This document shows, piece by piece, positions 38,020-49,864 of a DNA stretch of 64,000 nt; position 1 is the first letter of the stretch; each line of letters begins with the position of its first letter. Source of the DNA: Delphinus delphis (Eukaryota; Chordata; Mammalia; Artiodactyla; Delphinidae); NCBI RefSeq assembly GCF_949987515.2, contig NC_082698.1, positions 32,330,070 through 32,394,069 on the forward strand, given 5' to 3'. The notes below the pieces were generated by a model. It searched no databases. It saw only the letters and a program-made list of their open reading frames with translations, and was not told where the DNA came from. The position numbers and the translations under genes were made by a program.

Positions 38020-38560
38020 TGCTACACTGCTACAAGAGTCACTGTTCTAAAATGCAATCCTAAGCATGTTGCCCTTGTTTTAAAAACCCATCAAAGGTCC
38101 TATGGACTGCCAACTCTCACAGAATCTATTCAAAATGCTTAGTTCTGTCACATAAACTCCCTCATAATTTAGACCCAACCTTTGTGCCTCGGTTTTTGAC
38201 ACTCTACCTCACCTGCCCTAAGGTGAGGTCATACTAATAAGTCTCTACAGTTCCAAAAGTGCTGTGCTATTTCATGTATAATTCTGCCTATGCTGTCGTA
38301 TACCTGTACTGGCTTCACCCTCATTCCGATCCAAACCCTCCTCATTGGTATTAAAAAAACAACAACAAAAAACCAAGCATTCATGTCTCATCTACTGTGC
38401 AGAGTTCCCTAACATCTCATCCCAAAGTTAATCACTCCTTCTTCAGTGCTGCTAATGTACCTTTGCATTTTCTTTTATAACACTAATCAGGTAATATGGT
38501 AAGTACTGATTTATATGACTCTCCCATCTTAAGTTTGTTAATAAAATATTTTTAATCTAA
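38020..38560 (+). repeat. L2-like LINE fragment
   Basis: A diverged match to the L2 3' region: AAACCCATCAAAGGTCC, then CATAATTTAGACCCAACC, then CTCACCTGCCCT. Confidence 0.5.
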
Positions 38561-38573
38561 TTTCCTTAATGTC

Positions 38574-38575
38574 TC

Positions 38576-38610
<35 letters not shown>

Positions 38611-38622
38611 TATATATATGTA
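38574..38622. repeat. (TA)n(CA)n microsatellite
   Basis: Alternating TA dinucleotides followed by CACACACACA and more TA. Confidence 0.95.
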
Positions 38623-38624
38623 TT

Positions 38625-39503
38625 AAAAAATGGGGCTCAATAGCATCTGTTGAAAGAATAAATGGTAAGAAAATCGTAAACTAACTCATAAGAATTGTAT
38701 ATGCTTAGCTGGGAGGATCCAAAAACAAAAAAAAAGATTCAGTAGCAATCTTATGAATTGTAATTATGTAAAAGAACTGACTTGTTCTTTGTGGCTTTAA
38801 AGGGCAAATTAGGACCAGGAACATTACAAAGAGATACACTGTGCTTTGACATAAAGAACCTTCTAACAATTAATACCCTCAATAGGCTGCACTGAGGAAA
38901 CTGAGCTCCTTGTTAGTGAAAAAATTGAAGCAGAGGCTAAACCACATCTATTAGGTGCCTAAACTCTCTAACAATAAAGAGGCAGACACTTAGCGCTAGG
39001 GTTGTTGTTGTTATTTTTGTTTTGTTGACATTTTGCTCCTCTGACCACCTAGAAGTACTTCCTGAATTGAAGGTATACATGATAGAACCTATCTTCAGCA
39101 GCATAGTTGAAATACCTCTCCTGACCAAGGTAACTGTCTTTTTTTCCACTGGGTGTTATGACGTTTCCATCAAATGGACAACTAAATCAAAAGATTTTGG
39201 TGGCCTCATACAAGAGCAAAACAATCTTACCTCCTCATTACAATGTATAGCTAGTTATTATTTTAATCAAGAACATTTTATAGTGGTTACCTTCTAAAAT
39301 TTTTTCTTCATGCAGTATAATTCTCAGTTATTTTGTTAGTATAACCAATTTTGAAAGTTAATCCCTGTCCTAGTACTGTATTCTCGACAGCATTAATGTG
39401 CTTCTGGAAGTATATCACAAAGATGGACATCACCCTCTAGTTATATGTGCAGTTATTGTGCTGGTTACCCTATACAATAATTGTCTATCAAAAGCTTTAT
39501 TTT
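38625..39503. other. Intron 1 sequence without recognised features
   Basis: Nothing recognised. Confidence 0.5.
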
Positions 39504-39694
39504 TTAAAAAATTATTTATTTATTTATTTATTGCGGTATGCGGGCCTCTCACTGTTGTGGCCTCTCCCATTGCGGAGCACAGACTCCGGACGCGCAGGCT
39601 CCGCGGCATGTGGGATCTTCCCGGACCGGGGCACGAACCCGTGTCCCCTGCCTCGGCAGGAGGACTCTCAACCACTGCACCACCAGGGAAGCCC
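39504..39694 (-). mobile_element. CHR SINE, short type A with about 30-bp internal deletion
   Basis: The middle block with GGCTCACGGGCCCAGCC is absent. TSD caaaagctttatttt at 39489-39503 and 39695-39709. Confidence 0.94.
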
Positions 39695-39709
39695 CAAAAG
39701 CTTTATTTT

Positions 39710-41580
39710 ATTAGTCTTTAGATAACAAATTTTGGTGCTCAACACCCAATTAAGAATCACAACAAACCTTTTGTTTTCCAAACAACACCCAACCCCCATT
39801 GGTACTAATTTTAGGTAGTACCAATGAAGTTAAAAAGTCAATTCAGCAGGGGTGGGGTGAGGAGTGTCAAGGACCATGTAAGCAAAAAAGCAACTTAAAT
39901 TTTATCACTTTTCAAAAACACAGAAACTACTTATTCAATTGAGACCTTTTACCGATTTAAAACTTTAATAACTTACTTCAAAACTTAAATTTCTACACAG
40001 TATATCTTCCTGATAATGAACAATTTTCTTCTCATGGGTGAGAGATTTAAATTGTTTACTAGATTTACCATGGTGCTTGTAGGAGAAGTTTGCCTTTTAG
40101 CACTTGAACTCAAGTAAGAATACATTCTGTAAAATTGTATATTGCATTTATCTTACACTTTGATACATGCACTTTTTAATACATGAATCTATCATACTAA
40201 CAACCTAAACTTTTAAAGTCTAAATTAAACCTGATACACACAACCTGTCATTAAAAAATATTTCTGCTGCAGGATATAACCTGTTAAGAAGCCATGAGGG
40301 GATGGGAATATTAGGGAAGTTAAGAAGAAGAGGCACAGCAGCTATCTTTAAGAAGTTGCCAGAAACATCCACAAAGGCATTGAAGTAAGCAGAATAGAAA
40401 AATAAATATGTAAATAATCTGTGCCAATACTCTGAAGCCCACAGGCCAAAGTACAGAGCTAACTTCCAGCTAACATTTATTCTCTCCAGCAATTTTTCTC
40501 TATACAAACCTCTTCAAACTCATTCTCTAACAGTCTCTCTCTAACAGAACCTCCACACCCTCCCAATTTTATCTTCTTTCTTACCACCTTAACTGGAATA
40601 GTATAGAAACAAAGTATTTATCTTTAGTTTTATTTTATATTCCCTGTCCTGCTTTTAGAAAGCAGGTAATATGAGCATTTTATGTTTTTCTAATAATGAC
40701 AACAAAAACCAATAAACTGTTATAGTCTTTGAATAACTTTTCCCTGGGACAGCACAGAAAAGTATTTCCCGTCCTTGACTAGAAAATGACTACAAACAGT
40801 CTAGATGAAAACCAGATTTGGAAATTCTAAATAATGCCCAGTGTATGACGGGTAGTTGTATATTACAGTATTGGGGAAAATATGAGAACACAGCACAGAA
40901 TTTGATTTCAAAACTATCATGTTCAGTTCCAAACTTAAAATGTTTTAATCTGTGAGGTTAGAGACGGGCAGAAGGAAATATTTTTTAACCAAGAAATGTA
41001 TCCCAAAGTAAAATTCATATTAAAAAGAAACTAAAAAGCAAAATTCAAAGGTAAATTAAACACATTACCAAGTTTACTCTCAAACTAGCTCTAAGTAGGA
41101 ACGTAACTTATAGCTTGGTTTCCTAGGTAAACTTCTCTTAATTGCAGGAAAGAGCCTGCTGAAAACCCAGACAGTCACATGGTTTTTCATCTTTCTTGTT
41201 TTGGCCACAGAAATAAGAAGTGCAAGAAAGGCTGAAGCAGCAAATTCTGGAGGGGAATAAGCCATGTACAACGTGCAGGAGTTTTTCTTAAAGGCATGGA
41301 GAAGAATTACAACTACCCAGCAGGAAGACAGGAAATTAATACCCTTTTTGATAAACTATAAATAAGGAGAAGTAAAGTTATGACTCCATGTTGAAGAGAC
41401 CTGAGTAAGGTTTTGTGAGTTAAAGTTTTTCACAGAACATATAAGCATGGCTATCTAAACTACATAAAATGAAAGCAAAAGACCTTTCCCACTAATAAAG
41501 AGGAAAATAAGATTTAATTAGGTAGAGACAGTTTCTTAACCTAGTGAAAGTTAGCAAAATACTTGTATATTTGTTTTTTT
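39710..41580. other. Intron 1 sequence without recognised features
   Basis: 1.9 kb with no repeat or gene recognised. Confidence 0.5.
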
Positions 41581-41863
41581 TAAATTATTAATTAATTTTT
41601 TGGCTGTGTTGGGTCTTCGTTTCTGTGCAAGGGCTTTCTCTAGTTGTGGCAAGCGGGGGCCACTCTTCATCGCGTTGCGCGGGCCTTTCACTGTCACGGC
41701 CTCTCTTGTTGCAGGGCACAGGCTCCAGACGCGCAGGCTCAGTAGTTGTGGCTCACGGGCCTAGTTGCTCTGCGGCGTGTGGGATCCTCCCAGACCAGGA
41801 CTCGAACCCATGTCCCCTGCACTGGCAGGCAGATTCTCAACCACTGCGCCACCAAGGAAGCCC
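41581..41863 (-). mobile_element. CHR SINE, intermediate between types A and B
   Basis: The tail side resembles long type B (TTTTTGGCTGTGTTGGGTCTTC on plus), but the middle carries type A blocks (GCGGGCCTTTCACTGTCACGG and GGCTCCAGACGCGCAGG). TSD near tatatttgtttttt / tacatttgttttta. Confidence 0.85.
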
Positions 41864-42031
41864 CTACATTTGTTTTTATACCTGTTCTCTACTATATCTC
41901 TACTTATACTCATCAATTACATAGTACCTAAACATGACCCAATTTTAAATCAATACAGCAATCTAAACTATAAATGTTATGTTGTACCTTCTTTCAGTTA
42001 TTACCTGAGGAGACCTGCCTATCGATAATTT

Positions 42032-42250
42032 CAGCTGACACTTGAACAACGCAGGGACTATGGGGACCTACCTTCCACACAGACAAAAATCCCATTATAA
42101 TTTTACAGTCTGCCCTCCTTACCTGTGGTTCTGCATCCAGGGATTCAATTAACAGAAGACAGTGTAAGACTGTAGTATTTACTATTGAAAAAAATCCACA
42201 TATAAGTGGACCCACGCAGTTCAAACCCCTGTTTTTCCAGGGTCAAATGT
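42032..42250. mobile_element. Tigger2/MER28-like DNA transposon remnant
   Basis: The left end GACACTTGAACAACGCAGGG and right end CACGCAGTTCAAACCCCTG...GGGTCAAATG are inverted relative to each other, as in pogo-like Tigger2 elements. It is non-autonomous, with no transposase frame. Confidence 0.7.
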
Positions 42251-42264
42251 ATTTCATTAATTCT

Positions 42265-42455
42265 AGTGTGGGAACCACCTGCATCAGAATCACTTGAGAA
42301 TCTCTGTTAAATACCTGGATTCGTACCAGGCCCCACCCAAGACCTACTAAATCAAAAAGGGGGCTCAAGGAATGTGCATTCTTAACTCCCCACAGCCCCA
42401 CACCACAGGTGATTTTAAGCACTAACGTTTAATGATTACCGTCCTAGGGTCTAAG
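42265..42455. mobile_element. MER5A-like hAT remnant
   Basis: TGCATCAGAATCACTTGAGAA, CCAGGCCCCACC and AATGTGCATTCTTAAC match the common MER5 non-autonomous hAT pattern. Confidence 0.65.
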
Positions 42456-43055
42456 CAACTAGCAACCACCACACCCTGGGGACAACGTTTAGTGTAGCTA
42501 ACAGGGTTCCTAGGAATAAATAAGCCACCTCAGAAAGGATTGGCTTTCCCTTTCTGAATAATACATTCATTGATGGGTAACAGCTGTATCACCTCAAAAT
42601 CTCCAAATGTCTTCACTTTTCCTCAAAGCTTTCCTACCACAAAATACTAAGTATGAAATGTATGAGTAAGCCAAATTAAACATTTCATGAATTTAAACTT
42701 ACAAAGTTGTTTCTGCCTGTCGTAAAAGTTCCTTAAAACAATAAAAGATGCAAACATTTTAATCTTTCTCAACATTCCCTCCTTTCAGTTTCTTCTCAGA
42801 TCTGCTTTTTAGGCAAAGCTTCACTACTTCTGGAAATTTTATATCACTACACCAGAGTCCATTTTGACACCCATCCAATCCCAATACAAATTATTTAAAA
42901 ATCTGCTACAGCAACTGTGCAATGTTTCTTCTGGGAGTACAGAAAAAATTCATTCCAGTCTCTCCCTTTCTTTCAACCAGTTGATTTCAGTGATGAAGTT
43001 GGGGAAGGGACTGTGGAGGTCTTCTGTGGTATGAATAACATTTGAATCCTCACTA
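42456..43055. other. Intron 1 sequence without recognised features
   Basis: Nothing recognised. Confidence 0.5.
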
Positions 43056-43500
43056 TATACCAAATAATAAATACAAGGCGCTTAGTATATTATCTCATTT
43101 AACCCTCATGACAATCCCATGAGATAGGTATCACTATTACCCCCATTTTATGGATGAGTTGCCTAAGGTCCAGAGAGGTCAAGTAACTTGTCCATAATTA
43201 CACAGCTAGTAAGCTTATTCAAAGCCAGGCAGTCCAACTCCACAACCAGCATCTTCTTTTTTTTTTCGCGGTACGCGGGCCTCTCACAGTTGTGGCCTCT
43301 CCCGTTGCGGAGCACAGGCTCCGGACGCGCAGGCTCAGCGGCCGTGGCTCATGGGCCCAGCCGCTCCGCAGCATGTGGGATCCTCCTGGACCAGGGCACG
43401 AACCCGCGTCCCCTGCATCAGCAGGCGGACTCTCAACCACTGTGCCACCAGGGAAGCCCACACAACCCGCATCTTTAACCACTACATTATATCCTACAGT
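43056..43500 (+). repeat. MIR element split by a SINE
   Basis: TCATTTAACCCTCATGACAA, CCCATTTTATGGATGAG and CAAGTAACTTGTCC are classic MIR. The MIR resumes after the SINE with CATCTTTAACCACTACATTA. Confidence 0.85.
43256..43459 (-). mobile_element. CHR SINE, short type A, inside MIR
   Basis: TSD cacaaccagcatctt at 43241-43255 and cacaacccgcatctt at 43461-43475, with one difference. Confidence 0.95.
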
Positions 43501-43534
43501 TTGAAGATGCCACCTGCCAAAAGCAAGTCCCCTG

Positions 43535-43665
43535 AGTCCAACTAAGTAGGGGTTGTGGATTCTGGAGAATCCAATTTTTTTTTAATGTGCTTTTAGGTGA
43601 TTCTGAAGTACAACAAAGGCTAGGAACAGTTCTCCCAAGTGGAACACCGGCAAACTTTGAGAAAT
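43535..43665. mobile_element. MER5-like hAT fragment
   Basis: TTTAGGTGATTCTGAAGTACAACAAAGGCTAGGAAC resembles the MER5 end. Short and diverged. Confidence 0.4.
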
Positions 43666-44084
43666 AACTCATAGTCTGGAAGTTAAAAGTCTCAAATTCC
43701 AGTTCATTGATTAACTAGAATTTACTTATTACCCTATTCCTACTCCAAAGAAATTTTAAAGAAAAAAATATCTAGAATTTTCTAAAGAAAAAAAATGAGA
43801 GCTGCTGGTCTGTCCTCTCTGCATATGGGAAACTAAACAAAGATCACTGATGTTTAGCATGATTACTCTGAGGCAGAGTTAGACCGTTACCAAAGAAAAT
43901 GTTCAAGGTAGAATTTAGAGTTGAAGGGGATATTTCTATCTCTGGCAACCTTCTCATTTTACAGATGAAAAAACAAGCTGTTTTTTTAAGCATCCTCTTT
44001 AACTTGGTTCACATTTGTAGTATTTAGCCAACAAATATTTGAGGTCTACAACAATGAGTACAAGAGAACTGTGCAATATCACAG

Positions 44085-44230
44085 CGTATTGGAGCTGAAA
44101 GGGACTCTGAATCTCCTAATTTCACAGATGGGTAAACTGAAGTCTAGAAATTTAATGATTTGCCCAAGATCACACAATTATTTAATGGTAGAAGAAAAGA
44201 CACTACCTAGGACAAAAGCCAAGTTTCTTA
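44085..44230 (+). repeat. MIR fragment
   Basis: TTGGAGCTGAAAGGGACTC, TTCACAGATGGGTAAACTGA and TTGCCCAAGATCACAC are MIR-like. Confidence 0.75.
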
Positions 44231-44289
44231 TTTCTCAAGACAATAGTATTTTCACTACACCAAAAGCTATGTTTTTGTTCATAAACTTT

Positions 44290-44495
44290 TTTTTTTTTTT
44301 TTTGCTGTACGCGGGCCTCTCACTGTTGTGGCCTCTCCCGTTGCGGAGCACAGGTTCCGGACGCGCAGGCTCAGCGGTCATGGCTCACGGGCCCAGCCGC
44401 TCTGCGGCATGTGGGATCCTCCCAGACCGGGGCACGAACCCGTGTCCCCTGCATCGGCAGGCGAACTCCCAACCACTGCGCCACCAGGGAAGTCC
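44290..44495 (-). mobile_element. CHR SINE, short type A
   Basis: The TSD cataaactt occurs on both sides, at 44280-44288 and 44496-44504. Confidence 0.93.
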
Positions 44496-44684
44496 CATAA
44501 ACTTCCTATAATTCACAGAAATCAATGTTTTAGCTCCAAACCCTAGCAATCATATCTATGTCTAGTTACTGATTTTTTTTAATTCATTAACTATCTGACT
44601 CTGGGCAAATGAGTATAAAATAAAAAAATAAACCTCACCCGTTAGGTCACAGGAATATTTCAAGAATCTAAAAAAAACCTTATA

Positions 44685-44905
44685 GGGTTTCCCTGGTGGC
44701 GCAGTGGTTGAGAGTCCGCCTGCCGATGCTAGGGGACACGGGTTTGTGCCCCGATCCGGGAAGATCCCACATGCCGCGGAGAGGCTGGGCCCGTGAGCCA
44801 TGGCCGCTGAGCCTGCGCATCCGGAGCCTGTGCTCCGCAACGGGAGAGGCCACAACAGTGAGAGGCCCGCGTACAGCAAAAAAAAAAAAAAAAAAAACAA
44901 ACAAC
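44685..44905 (+). mobile_element. CHR SINE, short type A
   Basis: One extra base in GATGCTAGGGG compared with other copies. TSD aaaaaaaccttata / aaaaaaacttata. Confidence 0.93.
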
Positions 44906-45059
44906 AAAAAAACTTATAACAAATAGGTACTGGTTGTTAAATCTAGTAAATGTTGCTCCAAATAGTCTGAACTAAAAAGCTTTAAAAACCATTGCTCTAG
45001 ATCACCTGAAGAACTCATTACCATGTCTAACTCATTTCCAATACTAAATTAATACCACC

Positions 45060-45225
45060 TTACTAGGTGATGGCTAGCAAATAAAAGTTGTGACAAATGT
45101 ACCACAGTTATGTGATGCTGCCAACATAGGGAACTGGGTGAGGGGTATGCCAGAACTCTCTGTAGTACTGTTGCAACTTTTCCATAAATATAAAACTATT
45201 CTTAAACAAAAAATATTTTAAAAAA
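45060..45225 (+). mobile_element. L1 3' end fragment
   Basis: GGGAACTGGGTGAGGGGTATGC and CAACTTTTCCATAAATATAAAAC fit an old L1 3' UTR end. Confidence 0.65.
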
Positions 45226-45381
45226 TGAAAAGTAAATCTCTATGCCCATTTTGAACAGTTCAGAAAATTTCTACCAAACAAGTTAACTCCAAGTTAACAT
45301 TCAAACAATAGCCTGCTTTGCTTATTGGGGCTTAGTGTTAAAATGTTAATTTAGTTTAGCACTTCAAAATAATATGTTTGG

Positions 45382-45677
45382 GGACTTCCCTGGTGGCGCA
45401 GTGGTTAAGAATCCGCCTGCCAATGCATGGGACACGGGTTCGAGCCCTGGTCTGGGAAGATCTCAAAGCAGCAAAGCAGCTAAGCCCGTGCGCCACAACT
45501 ACTGAGCCTGCGCGCCTAGAGCCTGTGCTCCGCAACAAGAAGCCACCGCAATGAGAAGCCCGCACACCGCAACGAAGAGTAGCCCCCACTTGCCACAACT
45601 AGAGAAAGCCTGCACGCAGCAATGAAGACCCAAAACAGTCAAAAATAAATAAATAAATTAAAAACGAAAACAAAAAG
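45382..45677 (+). mobile_element. CHR SINE, long type B
   Basis: A long TSD, caaaataatatgtttg, lies at 45364-45379 and from 45678. Confidence 0.95.
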
Positions 45678-45695
45678 CAAAATAATATGTTTGGG

Positions 45696-46992
45696 CGATT
45701 AAAACTACCTTAGTCCCCCAAAATTGGAGTTTCCTAGTACTTTCTAGCTAATTTATATTCAGATGATCACATCTCTAACCATGAAGTCCTTGAACCAATG
45801 CTGGATTTCCAATTGTTTAGTATAGATATCTAGGGTTTTGCGGTTGGTTGGTTTCTTTAAGAAAATACTGGATCTGAGAGGGGAAAAAGGGTCAGAAACA
45901 GGGGAAAGATACAAAAGACTCTTCAGCCATTAGCTTCTCAATCTAATAATATTATAATGGGTAGCTTCACAACACTAAAGGACCCTTATTTTTATTCTAG
46001 AGCAAATGATTACACATTCTTTCCAGCTTTTCTAAAATTTTAAACACTGTAATTATATTAATATACAGATATTAATATATAAGTAATGTCCAAGAGAGTT
46101 TCATTAGTGAGACAAATACTTTAGCCTTTATTTTTACAATCTCTTGTAGTAACAAAAATTTAATGTTTACAGCAAGATATTTCTTCATTCTCCTTATAAT
46201 CATACCACACCTGTTTTAAAGAACTGCTTGTTTTGGGGAGCTATAAAAATCTCTTAAAACTTATCAGAAGTTTGATATTTTGCCTTTTCTTTATTGAGAT
46301 GTTAAAGAAGGGAGTTTTTGAGAAACTGGTCTTAAAACTGTAGTTAAACAAATAAAGGAGCCCTATCTGACGGAGGTCAATGATGGCTCAGTCAGGTGAA
46401 TAATGATTTCATCAACTAGTGTTCACCAACTAAATTCTGAGTAGGAGAGAAAATTTCATAGCTTCTGAGAAGCTTAAATTAAGAAAAATTATAACTGTTA
46501 GAAAGTTTTTATTCTCAATATCATAACAAAAAGTATATTCTCAACAATTTTCATATTGGGGAGATTGGGACTGCCTACATATGAAAAGAAATCACTAAAT
46601 GAGCCTTTCTAGTCTTCCCTGTTCAGCTACTCATAATAAAAAGAGCTCCGTGAAAATAATTTTGTGCAACAATGTTTAGGAAGTTTCAGAGTCGATAATT
46701 ACCGGGAAAGCTACATGAATCTCTATGTCCCAGAATCTATAAAATCAATCTATAAAGGTCTATATAGATTCCACAATCTATAAAGTCTATCTTTTCAGAT
46801 AAAAGAAAAAAAACCTTCAGTATTTTTTCCCCTACCTTAGCTATGCCCTTTTAAGTCACTGAATTCTTATGATTCATCTTGAAAATTTTGTAAAAAACTA
46901 TCAACACTACCAGGAGACACAGATAGATACTTGCGTGTTTCTAAACAACAGTAACTGCCAGTGCAATCCAAACAAGCCTCAAAAGTATTAAA
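45696..46992. other. Intron 1 sequence without recognised features
   Basis: Nothing recognised. Confidence 0.5.
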
Positions 46993-47250
46993 CAGCCTTT
47001 AAAAAATTTTTATTTTATATTAGAATATAGTTGATTAACAATGTTGTGTTAGTTTCAGGTACAGCAAAGTGATTTAGTTATACACATACATGTAGCTACC
47101 CTTTTTCAAATTCTTTTCCCATTTAGGTTACTACAGAATATTGAGCAGATTTCCCTATGCTATACAGTAGGTCCTTCGTTATCTATTTTAAATATAGCAG
47201 TGTGTACTTATCAATCCCAAACTCCCAATCTATTTATTTAAAAGGTTTTT
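46993..47250 (-). mobile_element. L1 3' end in sense with TBC1D12
   Basis: The complement of the cetartiodactyl L1 3' UTR (AACAATGTTGTGTTAGTTTC, then CTATACAGTAGGTCC). It is the only clear L1 piece in the gene body on the gene's own strand, besides 10573-10910. Confidence 0.75.
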
Positions 47251-47985
47251 AAAAATACACCTATTAAGAGTGTATCGACTTAAAGAATAAACCACTCTAG
47301 TCTGAAAACAATTAAGACATGAATTTGCTTAAAGGACACATAAAAATGGTTTAAAGCTACTTCACTTTCAAAACAGAGTAATAAACAGATCCTTGAGAAA
47401 CGAAGGCTAGCCTGAAAACACAAGAGATTTGCTTTTAAGCTTTCATCTTCTTCTCACTGCTAAGTTGGTGATAGTGGCAGTAGTGGTACTCACCTAGCAT
47501 TTCAAAACTTTTATAGACAGGAAAGGGCTAAGGATCTAAAGGAATGTTACTTCTAGGCCTCCCGTAATCAAGTCACCATAAACACAGAGAGATGCCCGTG
47601 TGAAGCTAGGGCAAGCCCCCAACAGGGACTGAAATAGAACTCACCTCATCTAGAAGGGAGGGCAAGCAGGAGATGATGAGAGCTGTCCCATCCTGGACCA
47701 AATGCCTTTTTCTCCTACATGATTTCTACCCTACTCAATGAAGCCCCTGTCAATGATGTGTCTTGATTGAACATATTTTTGTAGTAATAGATATGCTGCT
47801 ATAAAATGGTCCCCTCTCTTTACTTGTAAAAGGTTAAAACAAACATGAAACTATTCTTTCAAACTATTTCTGTTATAAATTTTTTGCCCAGTTAAGAGAA
47901 AGAGAGGAAGTGGAAAGGAGAAGGGAATGATGGAGATAATCAGGCGGGAAGGAAAAGAGTCACAGGTAAACAGAAGTTATAATCA
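47251..47985. other. Intron 1 sequence without recognised features
   Basis: Nothing recognised. Confidence 0.5.
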
Positions 47986-48115
47986 AATTCCTGGACTGAA
48001 AATCAGAAATCCTGGTTCCCAATCCCAGCTCTGCTATTAGCTAACTAAACTCCTCTCTTTAGACAGTGAGATTCCTCACCAAAAAATGAAGTGAGGGAAG
48101 GGGCTGCACCAAGAA
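47986..48115 (+). repeat. MIR fragment
   Basis: CCCAATCCCAGCTCTGCTATTAGCTAACTA is the MIR core type sequence. Confidence 0.7.
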
Positions 48116-48525
48116 CAGGAATACATCCTAGAACAAGATATCCCCAAAGGAAGGCCTCATCTGGGTTTCAGAATTGAGAATCACAACTGTGCACAGGAAG
48201 AAAAACCACTCTTAGGTTGTAGGGATAAGGGAAATTTCTGATTATTCTCTTCGGGGATGGACGATTTGTTCAAAATTACACTACCTAGAGAGGAGTAAAA
48301 ACAGAGAGTCTGTACAAGTTGTCACTTCAACACAATCTGAATGGGATTCTTCATACTAGCGCTAGGTACTGTAGATTCAGAAATAAACATCACAGTCTCT
48401 GCCTTTAAGGTGTTCAGAATCCAGTTAAGGCTTTGACTAAATGCTAAGAGAAAAATTATGCCTCTGTCTGATTCTGCTCTTTCCCAAGAATGTTAAATGA
48501 AGCAAGCAATGATGCTTAGAATCTT

Positions 48526-48740
48526 TTTTTTTTTTTTTTTTTTTTTTGCGGTACACGGGCCTCTCACCAATGTGGCCTCTCCCGTCGCGGAGCACAGGCT
48601 CCGGATGTGCAGGCTCAGCAGCCATGGCTCACAGGTCCCACCGCTCCGCGGCATATGGGATCTTCCCAGACCGGGGCACGAACCCGCATCCCCTTCATCA
48701 GCAGGCGGACTCTCAACCACTGTGCCACCAGGGAAGCCCC
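48526..48740 (-). mobile_element. CHR SINE, short type A
   Basis: TSD atgcttagaatctt at 48512-48525 and 48741-48754. Confidence 0.96.
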
Positions 48741-48754
48741 ATGCTTAGAATCTT

Positions 48755-49146
48755 GACATTCAGATCTCAAAAATGAAGCTTACAGAAATTAACTTCAGGG
48801 GACCTAAATTTACTGATTTCCTACCCAGTGCTCTGCTACACGTGAAAAGTATATCATATGAATGTCAACTACCATGCTAATTAAAGTCCTATTAGTCTAC
48901 AGGTTAAAGAAATGTTCTAAATTATATAAAAATTCCTGCCTACTGTCAATAATATGAAAGCCTCTTATAACAGATTTGCCTTGTTATTATTTGAATATTG
49001 CAATACATATATAATGTATCTGTCTTCAAACTTAATCCCCACTAGCCTGCACTCCACCTCCAAGTCAGGGACCAAGCAAGTACTCTGGGTATACTGGTTG
49101 AATTAGTGCTCTCCACAGCCCCTTTCAGGTGTAAAACTGCCTGACA
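48755..49146. other. Intron 1 sequence without recognised features
   Basis: Nothing recognised. Confidence 0.5.
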
Positions 49147-49478
49147 GGGCTTCCCTGGTGGCACAGTGGCTAAGAACCCGCCTGCCATTGCAGGGGACAA
49201 GGGTTCGAGCCCTGGTCTGGGAAGATCCCACATGCCGCGGAGCAACTAAGTCCGTGCGCCACAACTACTTAGCCTGCGCTCTACAGCCCGTGAGCCACAA
49301 CTACTGAAGCCTGTGCGCCTAGAGCCCGTGCTCCACAGCCAGAGAAGCCACCGCAATGAGAAGCCCATGCACCTCAACAAAGAGCAGTCCCTGCTCACGG
49401 CAACTAGAGAAAGCCCCCGCACAGTAACAAAGACCCAACGCAGCCAAAAATAAATAAATAAATAAATTAATTAAAAAG
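49147..49478 (+). mobile_element. CHR SINE, long type B
   Basis: Complete copy ending in (AAAT)n. TSD not clear. Confidence 0.92.
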
Positions 49479-49569
49479 CACTTAAGGTGTGTTAAGTTTT
49501 TTTACTTGTAACCTTGTGGAACTTTTGGGTGCTTATTGGTCATGTTTTTATGTCAGCTGTCAGGCAGTT

Positions 49570-49864
49570 TTATTTATTTATTTATTATTTTTGGCTGCGT
49601 TTGGTCTTCATTATGGTGTGCGGGCTTCTCATTGTGGTGGCTTCTCTTGTTGCAGAACACGGGCTCTAGGCATGCGGGCTTCAGTAGTTGTGGCACACAG
49701 GCTCAGTAGTTGTGGCTGGCGGGCTCTAGAGCGCAGACTTGGTAGTTGTGGCGCATCGGCTTCATTGCTCCGCGTCATGTGGGATTCTCCCCTGGCCAGG
49801 GCTCGAACCTGTGTCCCCCACATTGGCAGGCAGATTCCTAACCACTGCACCACCAGGAAAGCCC
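49570..49864 (-). mobile_element. CHR SINE, long type B with internal deletion
   Basis: The block normally holding CTAGTTGCGGCGAGCGGGGGC is missing near the tail. Together with the preceding copy it forms a tail-to-tail pair about 90 bases apart. Confidence 0.9.
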
